Shown: positions 17,425 to 25,966, numbered from the stretch's first letter. The stretch: DNA of 39,703 bases from an uncultured Clostridia bacterium (GCA_947168565.1 CAMVMM010000020.1:1-39703); one strand, 5' to 3'. Notes: generated by a model not told the origin, from the sequence alone. Program-made: numbers and translations.

Positions 17425-18966
17425 TCAATAATCCTCAAGCTCGAATTCGATGATGGTCACGGAGTCGCTCACCTCGCTCACTGGCTCCACGGCCTTCGCC
17501 TTTTCGACCCTTGCAAGCTTGAGCTTATACACCACGCCGAGTATCTGAATTGTGATAAGCGGAGTGAGCGCAACCATCGCCACAAGCCCGAAAGCATCGG
17601 TGGACACGTCGCCGCCGAGCGCGGCGCAGGCGCCGATCGCAAACGGCAGCATGAACGTGGCGGTCATGGGTCCGGAGGCCACGCCGCCGGAGTCAAACGC
17701 GATCACGGTGAATATCTTCGGGCAAAGGAACGAAAGCTCTATTGCAAGCGCGTAGCCGGGTATCAGAAAATACCAGAGGGAGATGCCCGTTACAACGCGC
17801 AGCATGGATATGCCGAGCGACACCGCCACGCCTATCGACAGGCTGAAGAGCATCGCCCTGTGTGAGATGGCGCCGACGGTTATCTCCTCCACCTGCTTTG
17901 TGAGCACGCGCACCGCAGGCTCCGCCATTACCACCACGAAGCCCAGCACCACGCCGATGGGTATGAGTATCCACGGCCTGCCCGCTCCCGCAAGCGCCTC
18001 GCCGAGATATTTGCCGGCGGGCATGAAGCCCACCTTGACGCCGAGCAGAAACAGCACGAGCCCGATATAGGTATACAAAAGGCCCACGCCCATGCGCGCA
18101 AGCATATTCACGGGAAGGTGCAGGAATATCAGCTGAAACAATCCGAAAAGGAGCACGACCGGCACGAGCGCAAGCGCCACCTCACCGAGGAACTCCGGCA
18201 GGTTTTTGGCAAACTCAACTATGACCGAGCGAAAATCGGTGAATTTGACCGCTTCAGCGCCGTCCGACACAATGCCGCCGTTTTTGGAGGCCATGCCCAG
18301 TATCAGCATGGCAAGGATGGGGCCGATGGAGCAGAGGGCGACTATGCCGAAGCTGTCGTCCTGCGCGCTTCTGCTGCCGCGAACGGAAGCAAAGCCGATG
18401 CCGAGCGCCATAAGAAACGGCACCGTGATAGGGCCGGTGGTAACGCCGCCGGAGTCGAACGCTATCGGCACGAAGCTGCCGGATTCTATCGCCGTGGTGC
18501 CGGCAAGCGCGAACACGAGCACGTAGGACGCGAGCAGAACGCGCGTAAGATCGCCTTTTTTGATAACGCGAACGAGCGCTATAACGAGGAATATGCCCAC
18601 GCCCGCCGCCACGGTAAGCACTATGAGCGGCGTGCTCAGCGATTCAAACTGATCCGCAAGCACCTGAAGATCGGGCTCCGCCACGGTTATCAGCATTCCT
18701 ATGAAGAAAACGAGCGGAATGAACACCGCGTAGCTTTTTGATTTGATTATGTGCGCGCCGATCCTCTCGCCCATCGGCATCATTGCCACGTCCGCGCCGA
18801 GAGTGAAGATGCTCATGCCGAACACGAGCAGCACCGCGCCGATGAAGAACGCCGCAAGCATGGCGGGCGGCATTGGGGCGATGAGCTGAAGCAGAAGCAC
18901 GATTATAAAAACCGGCAGCACTGAAGCGATCGCTTCCTTCAGTTTTTCCCTGAGCTGCTTTTTCAA
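17425..18966 (-). CDS. DUF1538 polytopic membrane protein with internal duplication
   Basis: A 513-residue protein with about a dozen hydrophobic segments and a charged cytoplasmic-looking tail. It is clearly two homologous halves. GADVAMMPMGERIG (57-70) matches GVKVGFMPAGKYLG (309-322), and AEPDLQVLADQ (97-107) matches AEPAVRVLTKQ (348-358). AFDSGGVTTGP (169-179) matches AFDSGGVASGP (423-433), and DDSFGIVALCSIGP matches TDAFGLVAMVALTP. Pseudo-symmetric halves with conserved DSGG motifs in the membrane are typical of secondary transporters; the substrate is unknown. The start is a TTG at 18966 with a GGAGG site seven bases upstream; no ATG fits. It leads an operon with two P-II-like genes and L-serine dehydratase, so an amino-acid or ammonium-related substrate is a reasonable guess only. 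Confidence 0.85.
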   Translation of the reverse strand: MKKQLREKLKEAIASVLPVFIIVLLLQLIAPMPPAMLAAFFIGAVLLVFGMSIFTLGADVAMMPMGERIGAHIIKSKSYAVFIPLVFFIGMLITVAEPDLQVLADQFESLSTPLIVLTVAAGVGIFLVIALVRVIKKGDLTRVLLASYVLVFALAGTTAIESGSFVPIAFDSGGVTTGPITVPFLMALGIGFASVRGSRSAQDDSFGIVALCSIGPILAMLILGMASKNGGIVSDGAEAVKFTDFRSVIVEFAKNLPEFLGEVALALVPVVLLFGLFQLIFLHLPVNMLARMGVGLLYTYIGLVLFLLGVKVGFMPAGKYLGEALAGAGRPWILIPIGVVLGFVVVMAEPAVRVLTKQVEEITVGAISHRAMLFSLSIGVAVSLGISMLRVVTGISLWYFLIPGYALAIELSFLCPKIFTVIAFDSGGVASGPMTATFMLPFAIGACAALGGDVSTDAFGLVAMVALTPLITIQILGVVYKLKLARVEKAKAVEPVSEVSDSVTIIEFELEDY

Positions 18967-19013
18967 GGCATATCCTCCACGCTGTTTATTCCTATTTATA
19001 TTATCCGTATCAT

Positions 19014-19042
19014 ATTATAGCAGACGAAGGCGCTTATGGCAA
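19014..19042 (-). promoter_or_regulatory. Promoter of the DUF1538/P-II/sda operon
   Basis: On the minus strand TTGCCA (19037-19042), a 17-base spacer and TATAAT (19014-19019) match sigma-A well. The start near 19,007 gives a leader of about 40 bases before the TTG start codon. Confidence 0.8.
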
Positions 19043-19221
19043 GCGTTTTTATGGGCATTATTCATTTTATGGATTTTTTGAACATATTTGAAGCTTGTTT
19101 TTTCCTATTTATATGTATATTTTGTATCTTGCGCGCAATCTTCTTGATTTTTCTTTATTTTACTGGATTTTTTGCAAACGATCCAATTTGGGGGATTCCA
19201 TTTTTCTTTGGGAAAAAACTG
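19043..19221. other. AT-rich divergent intergenic region
   Basis: About 180 bases rich in T on the plus strand lie between the two divergent promoters. Open frames here translate to runs of Phe, Ile and Leu and lack ribosome sites, so I treat them as non-coding. The base composition stands out from both flanks. I see no clear operator palindrome. Confidence 0.6.
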
Positions 19222-19250
19222 TTGATATTCACGACATTATATGCTATAAT
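19222..19250 (+). promoter_or_regulatory. Promoter of the membrane protein gene at 19344
   Basis: TTGATA (19222-19227), a 17-base spacer and TATAAT (19245-19250). It is the only strong plus-strand promoter I find before the oligopeptide transporter genes, so it may contribute to their transcription. Confidence 0.8.
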
Positions 19251-19343
19251 CATCCTAATGGATTTTTATGCGCAGCCTATTTTGGCTTGTCCGAATTGCG
19301 GCTGCGGCTGCTGTCCGCATGACTTCACCGGGAGGAAAACCCA

Positions 19344-19934
19344 TTGGCAAAGCTGATTGGCAGGCGTTACCAATACACCAAGGATTATAAAACAACGCCT
19401 TACCTCGGCCCGAACGGCCGCGAGGAAAAGCGCCTTGTGTACGTCGGCAAGTGGATAAATCCGCTGAATGACGAGGCCGAGCTCAAGCGCATCGTGCTTG
19501 TGTCCCGCCTGCTGGTTGCAGCTTCCCTTATAGCGTTCATCTTCGCCATGTTCATCCTTCCCCCGCCCACCGAGGGCAAGTGGTTTCTGCTTCCGCTTGT
19601 CACCGCCGTGTTCCCGCTTGCGTATGAAGTGATGGCAGCGTTCCGCCTTCCAAATAAAAAGGAAAAAATGGAACGCATAAATTTTGACAAAAGCTTCATC
19701 CGTTTAAAGCATTCATCCGTTATATGTATAGTAATGGTTCTTCTGTCGGCTCTCGGGCTCATCGTTTACTGGGCGCTCGCCCTATTCGGGGTGTTTGAGC
19801 CTCCCGCGCCGTTTGCGGCGGGCGATGCGCTGTATGCGCTGGGCGTGGCCGCGCTTGCCGCAGCAAGCTTCATCATCTACCGTCAAATGAAACTTGTGCG
19901 CACGGAGGAGCTTGAAAACAGCACGATGCTTTGA
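19344..19934 (+). CDS. Four-helix membrane protein of unknown function
   Basis: I do not recognise the family. The 196-residue chain has a basic, Tyr-rich N-terminal segment of about 48 residues. Four hydrophobic helices follow, at about 49-71, 80-98, 125-149 and 158-178, then a short charged tail. The loop between helices 2 and 3 is strongly basic (NKKEKMERINFDK). The start is a TTG at 19344 with GGGAGG eight bases upstream; no ATG gives the same match to a ribosome site. It has its own promoter at 19222-19250 and lies 140 bases before the binding-protein gene on the same strand, with no clear terminator between. A link to the transporter is possible but unproven. Confidence 0.75.
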   Translation: MAKLIGRRYQYTKDYKTTPYLGPNGREEKRLVYVGKWINPLNDEAELKRIVLVSRLLVAASLIAFIFAMFILPPPTEGKWFLLPLVTAVFPLAYEVMAAFRLPNKKEKMERINFDKSFIRLKHSSVICIVMVLLSALGLIVYWALALFGVFEPPAPFAAGDALYALGVAALAAASFIIYRQMKLVRTEELENSTML

Positions 19935-19959
19935 TCCTTACCCATGAGGGAAAACCACT

Positions 19960-20034
19960 TTGGAAAAAGATAAGTCGAGGATGCCGCCGCGCTTTTACGG
20001 CGCGAAAGCACTCCGACCACCATCCGGCTCTTAA
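19960..20034 (+). other. Possible 24-codon leader peptide before the oppA-like gene
   Basis: A TTG at 19960 with GAGGG about nine bases upstream opens a 24-codon frame rich in Arg, Lys, Pro and Ser, ending at a TAA 40 bases before the binding-protein ATG. It resembles the TTG-start context of the gene before it. Nothing else supports translation. Confidence 0.2.
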
Positions 20035-20074
20035 AGTGTTTCCATACGCACAATAACTTTTTAGGAGGAAAAAA

Positions 20075-22600
20075 ATGCGTAAACTCAGTAGAATCCTTGC
20101 AGTTCTGCTCGCCATGATCATGGTGCTGGGCGCTTTCGCAGCTTGCCAGCAGCAGAACACAGATCCGACCCCCGCTCCCCAGCCCACTGAGGGTGCGGAA
20201 AAGACCCCCGACTCCCAGGCCACTCCCGGCGGCGAAACCACCAATCCGCCCGAGACCGACAAGCCCGTGGATGTGACCGACGTTCCCGACGTTCCCCTTG
20301 TAGTTGCTTACAGCACCTTCTCCCAGAAGTTCAGCCCCTTCTATGCCGACACCGCATACGATCAGGATGTCGCCGGCATGGTCGGTCTTGGCCTTATGAC
20401 CACTGACCGTATGGGCGGTATCATCTACAACGCGATCGAGGGCGAGACCGTTTCCTACAACGGCACCGATTACAAGTACACCGGCATTGCGAACCTTGAC
20501 GTAAACTACGACAAGACTTCCGACACCACCGTTTACAAAGCTGAGATCCGCAAGGACCTCAAGTTCTGGGACGGCAAGCCGGTTACCGCGAAGGACATTC
20601 TCTTCACCTACTACACCTACCTTGATCCCACCTACGTTGGATCCACCTCCCTCAGCTCCTACGATATCGTAGGTCTCCAGAACTGGCGCACCCAGACCTC
20701 CGACGAGGTTTACACCAAGTACGCCGAGATGGCAAAGAAGATCTACGCGGCGGGCCGCGGCGGCTACACTGCCAACGAGGACTACACCGAGGAGCTTTAC
20801 AACAACTATTGGAAGACCGTTGACGATGCATGGAAGGCAGAGTGCCAGTTCATCGTTAACTACTGCATGAACAAATACCTTGCCACTTACGGCGAGCAGA
20901 TGGTAGGCAAGACCCCCGATGAGATCAAGGCAAACGAAGGCCTCCAGGTCGCTTTCGGTATGGCCGCTTGGGGCTTTGGTGAGCTTGGCGAGGACGGCAA
21001 CTTCACCGACGGCACCAACAGCTGGGATCTTTCCACCACCTTCCCCACCATTGAGGATTACTACAACGCCAGCTTCGCCAAGTACAACGGCGACGCCGAG
21101 GCGTTCTTCACCACCGAAGCCACCGGCGACGAGTCCGCTTCCGTCGTGGCCGCAGCCGATGCCAACTTCATCTCCACCTACGGTCCCCAGGACCCCGACA
21201 TGGGCGGCAAGGGCATCAACTCCATCTCCGGCATCAAGATGGTTGACGATTACACCGTTGAGGTCACCGTTAAGGGTTACAGCGCTCCCGCTGTTTACTC
21301 CATCCTCGGCATCACCATCACCCCGATGCACTACTATGGCGACGAGTCCAAGTGGGATCCCGAGAACGGCAAGTATGGCTTCGATTTCGGCGATCTGACC
21401 ACCCAGAAGGACAAGACCGAGGTTCCGCGCGGTGCGGGCGCCTACATCTTCGAGTCCTACAAGGACAAGGTCGTTACCTTCAAGGCCAACCCCAACTACT
21501 ACAAGGGTGAGCCCATCATCAAGACCATCCTCTTCAAGGAAACCACCTCTGCCGAAGTTGCGACCGCTATCAAGACCGCCGATGCCGATGCGGGCGAAAT
21601 GACCGGCTCCCGTACCCGTTTCCAGGAAGTTGCGGACATCAACGGCAATGGCGAGATCAACGGTCCCGTCATCACCACCAGCAAGGTTGACAACCTCGGC
21701 TACGGCTACATCGGCATGAACGCCGACACCGTGAACGTTGGCGGCAACCCCAGCTCCGATGCTTCCAAGGCTCTGCGTAAGGCTATCGCAACCGTTCTTG
21801 CCGTATATCGTGACGTTGCTTACGAGTCCTACTACGGCGAGGCTGCTTCCGTGATCCAGTACCCCATCTCCAACACCTCCTGGGCGGCTCCTCAGGCTTC
21901 CGACCCGGATTACAAGATCGCTTTCTCCGTTGACGCGGACGGCAAGGATCTCTACACCGCTTCCATGAGCGCTGATGAGAAGTACGACGCCGCTCTGGCG
22001 GGTGCTCTCACCTGGTTCGAGAAGGCCGGCTACACCGTCACCGACGGCAAGCTCACCGCTGCTCCCGAGGGCGCAAAGACCGAATACGAGGTTATCATCC
22101 CCGCTGACGGTAACGGCGACCATCCCTCCTACATGGTTCTGACCATGGCCCGCGAAGCATTCGAGAAGATCGGCTTCACCCTCATCATCAATGACCCCGC
22201 GAACTCCGACATCCTTTGGGACACCCTTGATGCCGGTACTCAGGAGCTTTGGTGCGCGGCTTGGGGCTCCACCATCGATCCCGATATGTATCAGGTCTAC
22301 CATGGCAGCAACATCGTTGGCAAGGACGGCACCGACTCCAACCACTATCATATCGACGATGCACAGCTCAACGAGCTCATCATGGAAGGCCGTACCTCCG
22401 ATGACCAGAGCTTCCGTAAGACCATTTACAAGCAGTGCCTCGATATCATCGTTGATTGGGCAGTTGAGATCCCCGCTTACCAGCGTCAGAACTGCATCGT
22501 GTTCAGCACCGAGCGCATCAACCTCGACACCCTGACCCCCGACATCACCACTTTCTGGGGCTGGACGAACGACCTCGAGGCGCTTCAGATGAACTATTGA
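20075..22600 (+). CDS. oppA: Extracellular solute-binding lipoprotein, family 5 (oligopeptide/dipeptide type)
   Basis: The N-terminus is a lipoprotein signal peptide: MRKLSRILAV, a hydrophobic core, then LGAFAAC with the lipidated Cys at 24. A Gln/Thr/Pro-rich linker follows (about 25-65). The rest is a class C peptide-type binding protein: FSPFYADTAYDQDVAGMVGL, YKAEIRKDLKFWDGKPVTAKDI (the family's hallmark), YTVEVTVKGYSAPAVYSIL, VPRGAGAYIFESYK, and a C-terminal YHIDDAQLNELIMEGRTS. At 841 residues it is much longer than the usual 540-600, with extra aromatic-rich sequence around 190-330. A strong AGGAGG site precedes the ATG. It is the first of five transporter genes; the peptide class bound cannot be told from sequence. 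Codon use is strongly biased, suggesting high expression. Confidence 0.93.
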   Translation: MRKLSRILAVLLAMIMVLGAFAACQQQNTDPTPAPQPTEGAEKTPDSQATPGGETTNPPETDKPVDVTDVPDVPLVVAYSTFSQKFSPFYADTAYDQDVAGMVGLGLMTTDRMGGIIYNAIEGETVSYNGTDYKYTGIANLDVNYDKTSDTTVYKAEIRKDLKFWDGKPVTAKDILFTYYTYLDPTYVGSTSLSSYDIVGLQNWRTQTSDEVYTKYAEMAKKIYAAGRGGYTANEDYTEELYNNYWKTVDDAWKAECQFIVNYCMNKYLATYGEQMVGKTPDEIKANEGLQVAFGMAAWGFGELGEDGNFTDGTNSWDLSTTFPTIEDYYNASFAKYNGDAEAFFTTEATGDESASVVAAADANFISTYGPQDPDMGGKGINSISGIKMVDDYTVEVTVKGYSAPAVYSILGITITPMHYYGDESKWDPENGKYGFDFGDLTTQKDKTEVPRGAGAYIFESYKDKVVTFKANPNYYKGEPIIKTILFKETTSAEVATAIKTADADAGEMTGSRTRFQEVADINGNGEINGPVITTSKVDNLGYGYIGMNADTVNVGGNPSSDASKALRKAIATVLAVYRDVAYESYYGEAASVIQYPISNTSWAAPQASDPDYKIAFSVDADGKDLYTASMSADEKYDAALAGALTWFEKAGYTVTDGKLTAAPEGAKTEYEVIIPADGNGDHPSYMVLTMAREAFEKIGFTLIINDPANSDILWDTLDAGTQELWCAAWGSTIDPDMYQVYHGSNIVGKDGTDSNHYHIDDAQLNELIMEGRTSDDQSFRKTIYKQCLDIIVDWAVEIPAYQRQNCIVFSTERINLDTLTPDITTFWGWTNDLEALQMNY

Positions 22601-22643
22601 TGAATCCTATAGGTTCTGCGGGTCTCTGACCCACAGGGCGACA

Positions 22644-22676
22644 CAGTTGAGCCCACCCATTCGGTGGGCTCAACTG
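22644..22676 (+). promoter_or_regulatory. Intercistronic stem-loop between binding protein and permease genes
   Basis: A perfect 14-bp stem (22644-22657 with 22663-22676) closes a five-base loop. No T run follows, so it is not a standard terminator. Such hairpins commonly stabilise the upstream binding-protein mRNA or limit read-through into the permeases. A smaller imperfect stem lies just upstream (about 22617-22636). Confidence 0.75.
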
Positions 22677-22726
22677 AAATTCCGGCAAAATATACGCGGC
22701 ACCGGAACCGCGAGAGGGTGGTATAC

Positions 22727-23716
22727 ATGTGGAAATTCCTACTTAGGAGAATTCTATTAGGTATCCTGATAGTCATTCTGGGTGCGTTCGTAACCTATAC
22801 GGTTATCCGCCTGCTCCCCACCGACTATCTGAAGAAAATGGCAAGGCAGTTTGCTGCCTCTTCCAACGGACGAATCAAATGGGAAGACATGTACGAGTCG
22901 CTCAAGATTCAGTACGGTATGAACACCAACGTCGTCTTTGGCTACGTTAAATGGCTCGGTGACGCCATTACCGGTAATTTCGGCGATTCATGGATGTACA
23001 TGAAGCCCGTTACCGCAGTTTTCAGCGAGGTTATCTGGTGGTCCGTTCTTATGAACGTTATCACACTCATCGTTGAGGTTCTGATCTCCATCCCCCTTGG
23101 TATCCTTGCGGCACGCAAGCAGTACCACTTCACGGATTACGCGGTCACAGTCTTTGCGCTGGCATGTATCTCGCTGCCATCGTTCTACATAGGCACCGTT
23201 TTCAAATACGTATTCGCGGTCAAGCTCAATATCCTTCCGCTGTACGGCTTGACGGGCCGAATGTATGAGCAGCTCTCCACTCTTGGCAAGATAGGCGACA
23301 TAGCTCAGCATCTTATCATGCCCGTTGCAACGCTTGCCATTCTTTCCATCGGCAGTCTGATGCGTTTCACGCGCACCAATATGCTCGAGGTTCTTAATTC
23401 CGACTACATCCGTACCGCAAGGGCGAAGGGCCTTAATGAAAAGGTCGTTGTAAACAAGCACGCCTTCCGCAACACGCTGATCCCCCTCGTAACGGTATTC
23501 AGCGGACTGCTTCCCAGCTTCTTCGGCGGCGCTATGATCACTGAAACGATCTTCCAGATCCCCGGTATCGGTTATAAATCATTCCAGGCTATGCTCCAGG
23601 GTGATATTCCTTTCGCAATGTTCTACACCACGTTCCTGATGGTTCTGACCCAGGTCAGTCTTATCCTGTCGGACATCATGTACGGCTTGGTAGACCCGCG
23701 CGTTCGCGTCAATTAA
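22727..23716 (+). CDS. oppB: Oligopeptide-type ABC transporter permease, OppB/DppB family
   Basis: First transmembrane subunit of the importer. MWKFLLRRILLGILIVILGA is the typical N-terminal helix. A long extracytoplasmic segment follows, with six helices in total. The coupling-helix (EAA) motif that docks on the ATPase is NSDYIRTARAKGLNEKVVVN, followed by HAFRNTLIPLVT. The C-terminal DPRVRVN is a family signature. I start at the ATG at 22727, with an AGGGTGG-like site about six bases upstream; an in-frame extension to 22664 runs through the intergenic hairpin. The 329-residue length is normal. It follows the binding protein by 126 bases and precedes oppC by 12. Confidence 0.94.
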   Translation: MWKFLLRRILLGILIVILGAFVTYTVIRLLPTDYLKKMARQFAASSNGRIKWEDMYESLKIQYGMNTNVVFGYVKWLGDAITGNFGDSWMYMKPVTAVFSEVIWWSVLMNVITLIVEVLISIPLGILAARKQYHFTDYAVTVFALACISLPSFYIGTVFKYVFAVKLNILPLYGLTGRMYEQLSTLGKIGDIAQHLIMPVATLAILSIGSLMRFTRTNMLEVLNSDYIRTARAKGLNEKVVVNKHAFRNTLIPLVTVFSGLLPSFFGGAMITETIFQIPGIGYKSFQAMLQGDIPFAMFYTTFLMVLTQVSLILSDIMYGLVDPRVRVN

Positions 23717-23728
23717 GGAGGTACTTTT

Positions 23729-25966
23729 ATGGCTAAAGACAATAAGGCTCAAGAGCCGAAGAAGCAGGAAGTGCTCCAGGAAAACGAGCAGATGGCGCTC
23801 GACGACGCGCGCCGAGTCAAAGTTCTGTCCCCCGGTATGCTTGTTTTCAAGCGCTTCATCCGCAACAAGCTTGCCGTGATCGGTATTATCATTCTTGCCG
23901 TAATGTTTATCTTCTCCTTCCTCGGACCGCTCTTCTCCCCCTATTCAAGAGCGCAGATCTTCTTTAAGGACGTTGAAGAGCCCGGCGATTACGCGACCGG
24001 TAAATACGTTGACGGCTCCCTCTTCTACCCCAGCAACAACACCGCGCTGAATTCCGCAGTGCTCAAGACGCTCGGCGCAACGAAGGTTGCCGGCAAGTAT
24101 TCGCTCACCGCCGGTGAGGAGATCCCCTTCGCCGCAGGCACCGAGCACTACACCCTTAAGATTATCAATCCCGATCCTCAGAAGCCGAGCTGCGCCGTTT
24201 ACGGCACCACTCATATCGCCACCGCCGCAAAAGGCGAGGTCACCTGGTATGATGAGTCCTTTGTGGACGATGCTCTGCTCGTTGCGATCAGGGAGAACGC
24301 CGCTCAGGAAAACCCCGGCACCGAGCTTGCGTACAACGGAATGACCATTTCCGTTGAAGCCACCAGGCTTGAGATAAAGTATTACGCTCCCTCCAGCGAG
24401 CCCGTTGCGGTTTCATCCTACAACAGCTACTCCCCCATGCTCGGCCGCGCCGAAGCTCTTTCCGCGAACACCGAATTCCTGCACAACGTTGAAAACGCCA
24501 TCAAGGCCGGTGAAACCTCCGTTGCGCTTGACGGCGAGACCTACACCATCACCGGCGACGTGATGAACGACTACGTTCTTTCCGCGTCCGACGGCACTCC
24601 GCTTTTCAACGTTGTTCGTGAGTTCCAGTCCAAGACCCTCAAGATCGAGGAGGAGGATGCGGACGGCAACCCCGTTACGAGGGATAAGGACTTCCTTTCC
24701 ACCCTCTCCGATCCCACCGCCTTCATCGCCGCAGTTCGCACCGCGATCAGCGAGAAGGCCGAAAGCGTTGATTTCGACGACAACACCTATTCCATCGAGG
24801 AAAACGATACCGACTATCTCGTTTCCAACGTGGACGGTCAGATCGGCATGCAGGTGGTTATCGCGTTCGACCCCGTTGAAACCAAGTATGATTCGCTCAG
24901 CTCCGATTTCAACTTCATCAACCAGATGGAAACCGCCATCGCGGGCGGAGCGGGCAGCTTCGAATACAACGGCGAAACGTATAATCTTACCGCTGAAGAC
25001 GCAGGCTATACCGTGCAGAACCAGGCGGGCGACAATGTCGTGCTTGCTTCCAACATCGTGTACGGCCCCGCGAAGAACGGCATAGAGCTTACTGCGGACT
25101 TTGCAAACAAGCTTCGTGAAGCCATCGTCAATAAGCAGAACAAGTTCTCCTTCGTTGACCAGTACGGCGACAAGACCGACGCCGAGATCGAGCTGAAGGT
25201 CGGCAACTACTACGTCCGCACTCAGCAGAAGACCTCCCTGTTTGACTCAAGGGCTCCCCTTTCCGCCAAGCACTTGCTGGGCACCGACGTAAACGGTATG
25301 GACGTTTTCACCCGTCTGATGTACGGCGGCAGGGTTTCACTTCTGGTCGGCTTCGTGGTCGTTATCTTCGAGATAGTGATCGGCGTTATCATCGGCGGTA
25401 TCTCGGGCTACTTTGGCGGCGTTGTGGATACCATCCTGATGCGTTTCGTTGAGCTTTTCAACGCCATCCCCACCTACCCGATGCTCATCATCATCGGCTC
25501 CGTTATGGACGGTATGCGCGTTGACGCTACCACGCGACTGTTTATGACGATGGTCATCCTCGGCGTTCTGGGCTGGACCGGTATCGCCCGTATCGTTCGC
25601 GGCCAGATCCTCTCCCTCCGTGAGCAGGACTTCATGGTTGCAACCGAAGCGACCGGTATCCGCACAAGCCGCAGGATCTTCCGCCACCTCGTTCCCAACG
25701 TTATGCCTCTGCTCATCGTTAACGCGACCTCCGCTCTCGGCGGCATCATCCTTACCGAGGCGACCCTCGGCTTCCTGGGTCTCGGCGTTAAGTACCCGAT
25801 GGCATCCTGGGGCTCGATCATCAACCAGGTCAACGATATGCAGGTCATGCAGACCAACTGGTGGATCTGGATCCCCGCCGGCTTGCTTATCCTGCTGACG
25901 GTTCTCGGCTTTAACTTCGTTGGCGACGGTCTGAGAGACGCGTTCGACCCGAAGATGAAGCGCTAA
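23729..25966 (+). CDS. oppC: Oligopeptide-type ABC transporter permease, OppC/DppC family, with a giant extracytoplasmic insertion
   Basis: The second permease subunit, but 745 residues instead of about 300-350. Residues 1-75 are the normal OppC N-terminal segment with the first helix (about 48-68). Residues 515-745 are the normal permease domain, beginning HLLGTDVNGMDVFTRLMYGG and including the coupling motif EQDFMVATEATGIRTSRRI and C-terminal GDGLRDAFDPKMKR. Between them lie about 430 soluble residues in the first external loop. They are built of at least four degenerate units (starting near 248, 329, 393 and 457) and perhaps a fifth near 175. Each unit has a helix ending in AI, then a strand pattern like YNGETYNL, then a Tyr-Val pair. 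A GGAGG site precedes the ATG. Reading frame and codon bias are continuous, so this is not a frameshift artefact. Confidence 0.93.
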   Translation: MAKDNKAQEPKKQEVLQENEQMALDDARRVKVLSPGMLVFKRFIRNKLAVIGIIILAVMFIFSFLGPLFSPYSRAQIFFKDVEEPGDYATGKYVDGSLFYPSNNTALNSAVLKTLGATKVAGKYSLTAGEEIPFAAGTEHYTLKIINPDPQKPSCAVYGTTHIATAAKGEVTWYDESFVDDALLVAIRENAAQENPGTELAYNGMTISVEATRLEIKYYAPSSEPVAVSSYNSYSPMLGRAEALSANTEFLHNVENAIKAGETSVALDGETYTITGDVMNDYVLSASDGTPLFNVVREFQSKTLKIEEEDADGNPVTRDKDFLSTLSDPTAFIAAVRTAISEKAESVDFDDNTYSIEENDTDYLVSNVDGQIGMQVVIAFDPVETKYDSLSSDFNFINQMETAIAGGAGSFEYNGETYNLTAEDAGYTVQNQAGDNVVLASNIVYGPAKNGIELTADFANKLREAIVNKQNKFSFVDQYGDKTDAEIELKVGNYYVRTQQKTSLFDSRAPLSAKHLLGTDVNGMDVFTRLMYGGRVSLLVGFVVVIFEIVIGVIIGGISGYFGGVVDTILMRFVELFNAIPTYPMLIIIGSVMDGMRVDATTRLFMTMVILGVLGWTGIARIVRGQILSLREQDFMVATEATGIRTSRRIFRHLVPNVMPLLIVNATSALGGIILTEATLGFLGLGVKYPMASWGSIINQVNDMQVMQTNWWIWIPAGLLILLTVLGFNFVGDGLRDAFDPKMKR
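24470..25228 (+). repeat. Coding repeats inside the OppC extracytoplasmic insertion
   Basis: Four degenerate units of about 50-80 residues are seen at the protein level. They open with TEFLHNVENAI (residue 248), TAFIAAVRTAI (330), NFINQMETAI (395) and DFANKLREAI (457). Each then has a Ser-x-hydrophobic strand and a (D/Y)x(G/D)(E/N)TY-like turn, best seen as LDGETYTI, FDDNTYSI and YNGETYNL, followed by a second strand ending near a Gly or Asp. DNA identity between units is low, so this is an old duplication. Confidence 0.65.

Noticed and set aside
19036-19356. A 106-codon hydrophobic plus-strand frame in the AT-rich spacer
   Set aside because: It is a run of Phe/Ile/Leu codons in T-rich DNA, overlaps the promoters of both flanking genes, and has no ribosome site.
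19883-22351. An 822-codon open frame on the minus strand opposite the peptide-binding protein
   Set aside because: The plus-strand protein is unmistakable (signal peptide, family motifs, ribosome site). The antisense frame is Val/Gly-rich with no family resemblance and arises from the biased codon use.
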